This document shows positions 63,274 through 64,000 of a stretch of DNA of 64,000 nucleotides, in pieces. The notes below the pieces were generated by a model, which worked only from the letters and a program-made list of their open reading frames with translations, searched no databases and was not told the origin of the DNA. Location of the stretch: contig NZ_CP036264.1 of assembly GCF_008035925.1 (NCBI RefSeq), positions 2,600,443-2,664,442 of the forward strand, given 5' to 3'. Source of the DNA: Stieleria maiorica (GTDB taxonomy: Bacteria; Planctomycetota; Planctomycetia; Pirellulales; Pirellulaceae). Position 1 is the stretch's first letter. Each line of letters opens with the position of its first letter. Both the position numbers and the translations under genes were made by a program.

Positions 63274-63304
63274 AACAGCCCCCGTCACCGCGGTGGGCTG
63301 TTTT
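63274..63304 (+). terminator. Stem-loop between AAA and 313-residue genes, copy B
   Basis: AACAGCCC/GGGCTGTT followed by TTCG, the counterpart of 55336-55367; one C fewer in the loop-side run. Confidence 0.55.
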
Positions 63305-63336
63305 CGTATCTACCCACCACCGAAGGAAATCATCTC

Positions 63337-64000
63337 ATGCAACAAACACTCGAAGACGCCCCCGCGGCAACAAGCGACCACGGCGGCAAACTTCGCACGA
63401 CGATGGCCGCGATGCGGTTGTCGTTCACTTGGTTCGGGACGCGTAAATCGCTGTCGTCCGAGCAGAAGGCCTTGGCGGCGGACACGTTCCATGCCGAAGG
63501 CAAGTACATCAGCGCTGGAAAAAAGCTGATCGACACCGGCGACGCGAGCTTTCGCGCCGTCACCTCGGTTCGCACCCAAGCGACGGCGTACTTCAAGGGC
63601 GCGACGTTGCCGTTCCCGGAACCGGGGATCCGGCTGGTTCCCCAAGCCTCGGTCGACCAGATCGATAGCCGGATGCAGGGCTTCCGGGACGAGTTGGCGG
63701 AAGCCGTCGCAGCCCTGGACGCTCGTTTTGACGAGCTGAAGTACGAAGCCCGGGATCGTCTCGGCGATCTGTACTGCGAGAGCGATTACCCAGACACTCT
63801 GCGGGGCTTGTTCGAGATCGGCTGGGAATTCCCCAGCGTGGAACCGCCCGACTACCTGCGTCGGCTCAATCCCGAGCTGTACCAGCAGGAATGTGACCGC
63901 GTCAAAAGCCGGTTCGACGAAGCGGTGCAATTGGCCGAGGCGGCGTTCATCGACGAACTCAACAAAATGGTCGAGCACCTCGCCGAAAGGCTGACCGGCA
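63337..64000 (+). CDS. 313-residue hypothetical protein, copy B (3' end outside window)
   Basis: 221 codons are present, starting MQQTLEDAPAATSDHGGKLR. Closely similar to 54362-55303 (differences such as Ile for Leu in GIRLVPQAS and Ser for Gly in DQIDSRMQGF). Whether the ubiquitin-like, E2, JAMM and E1 genes follow beyond the window cannot be seen. Confidence 0.7.
   Translation, partial: MQQTLEDAPAATSDHGGKLRTTMAAMRLSFTWFGTRKSLSSEQKALAADTFHAEGKYISAGKKLIDTGDASFRAVTSVRTQATAYFKGATLPFPEPGIRLVPQASVDQIDSRMQGFRDELAEAVAALDARFDELKYEARDRLGDLYCESDYPDTLRGLFEIGWEFPSVEPPDYLRRLNPELYQQECDRVKSRFDEAVQLAEAAFIDELNKMVEHLAERLTG

Larger units (their letters stand above)
61059..64000 (+). repeat. Inverted duplication, copy B (cut by window end)
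   Basis: Partner of 54640-57582. Contains DUF1257, DUF2997, AAA and the start of the 313-residue gene in the same order and spacing. Differences are scattered single bases, with protein changes mostly conservative, which indicates that both copies were kept functional since duplication. Confidence 0.88.

Overview
The window looks like a planctomycete chromosome (Rhodopirellula/Pirellulaceae-like). This is an inference from the mix of many universal stress proteins, several Rnk/GreA-C-like proteins, a subtype I-G (formerly I-U) CRISPR-Cas locus and a bacterial ubiquitin-like conjugation operon; no ribosomal or other phylogenetic marker is present.

Region 1 (1-26.4 kb) is a stress/dormancy gene cluster. 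It holds seven universal stress protein genes or fragments, four Rnk-like genes, a short HPF-type ribosome hibernation factor and a broken second copy, BON-domain genes, a site-2 protease with CBS domains, a DNA glycosylase, a catalase, a dihydroorotate-dehydrogenase-like flavoprotein, MgtC/SapB, a sigma54-dependent response regulator (15.3-16.6 kb) and a PAS histidine kinase (22.4-23.6 kb). Eight -24/-12 (sigma54) promoter matches lie in front of these genes, two of them exact, so the response regulator probably controls much of the cluster. The region is also decaying: a K+ channel, a TsdA-like cytochrome, a HAD phosphatase, an HPF gene, an Rnk gene and several USPs carry stops, frameshifts or truncations. 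The two kinase-regulator pairs have each lost the opposite partner.

Region 2 (26.4-32.7 kb) is accessory DNA: an IS256-type remnant, hypothetical genes, and a convergent pair of related proteins of unknown function (28.9-31.7 kb).

Region 3 (32.7-48.8 kb) is a subtype I-G CRISPR-Cas system. The leftward operon is csb1(cas7)-csb2(cas5/6)-cas3 with a C-terminal extension-cas2-cas4/cas1, followed by a leader and a 32-repeat array. An old three-repeat piece of the array has been cut off by a 3.5 kb block holding an IS3-family element and a second mobile-looking gene.

Region 4 (49.2-64 kb) is probably a genomic island. A leftward operon (57.5-50.0 kb) encodes Ycf35/DUF1257, DUF2997, a Ycf46-like AAA ATPase, three uncharacterised proteins, a beta-grasp ubiquitin-like protein, an E2 fused to a cysteine-rich treble-clef (RING-like) domain, a JAMM peptidase, an E1-like ThiF enzyme and three further proteins, two of them membrane/lipoproteins. 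The first four genes occur a second time in inverted orientation (61.1-64 kb, running off the window). Between the two copies lie a ParB-like gene, the 3' half of a tRNA-Pro gene (a likely attachment site) and a tyrosine integrase.
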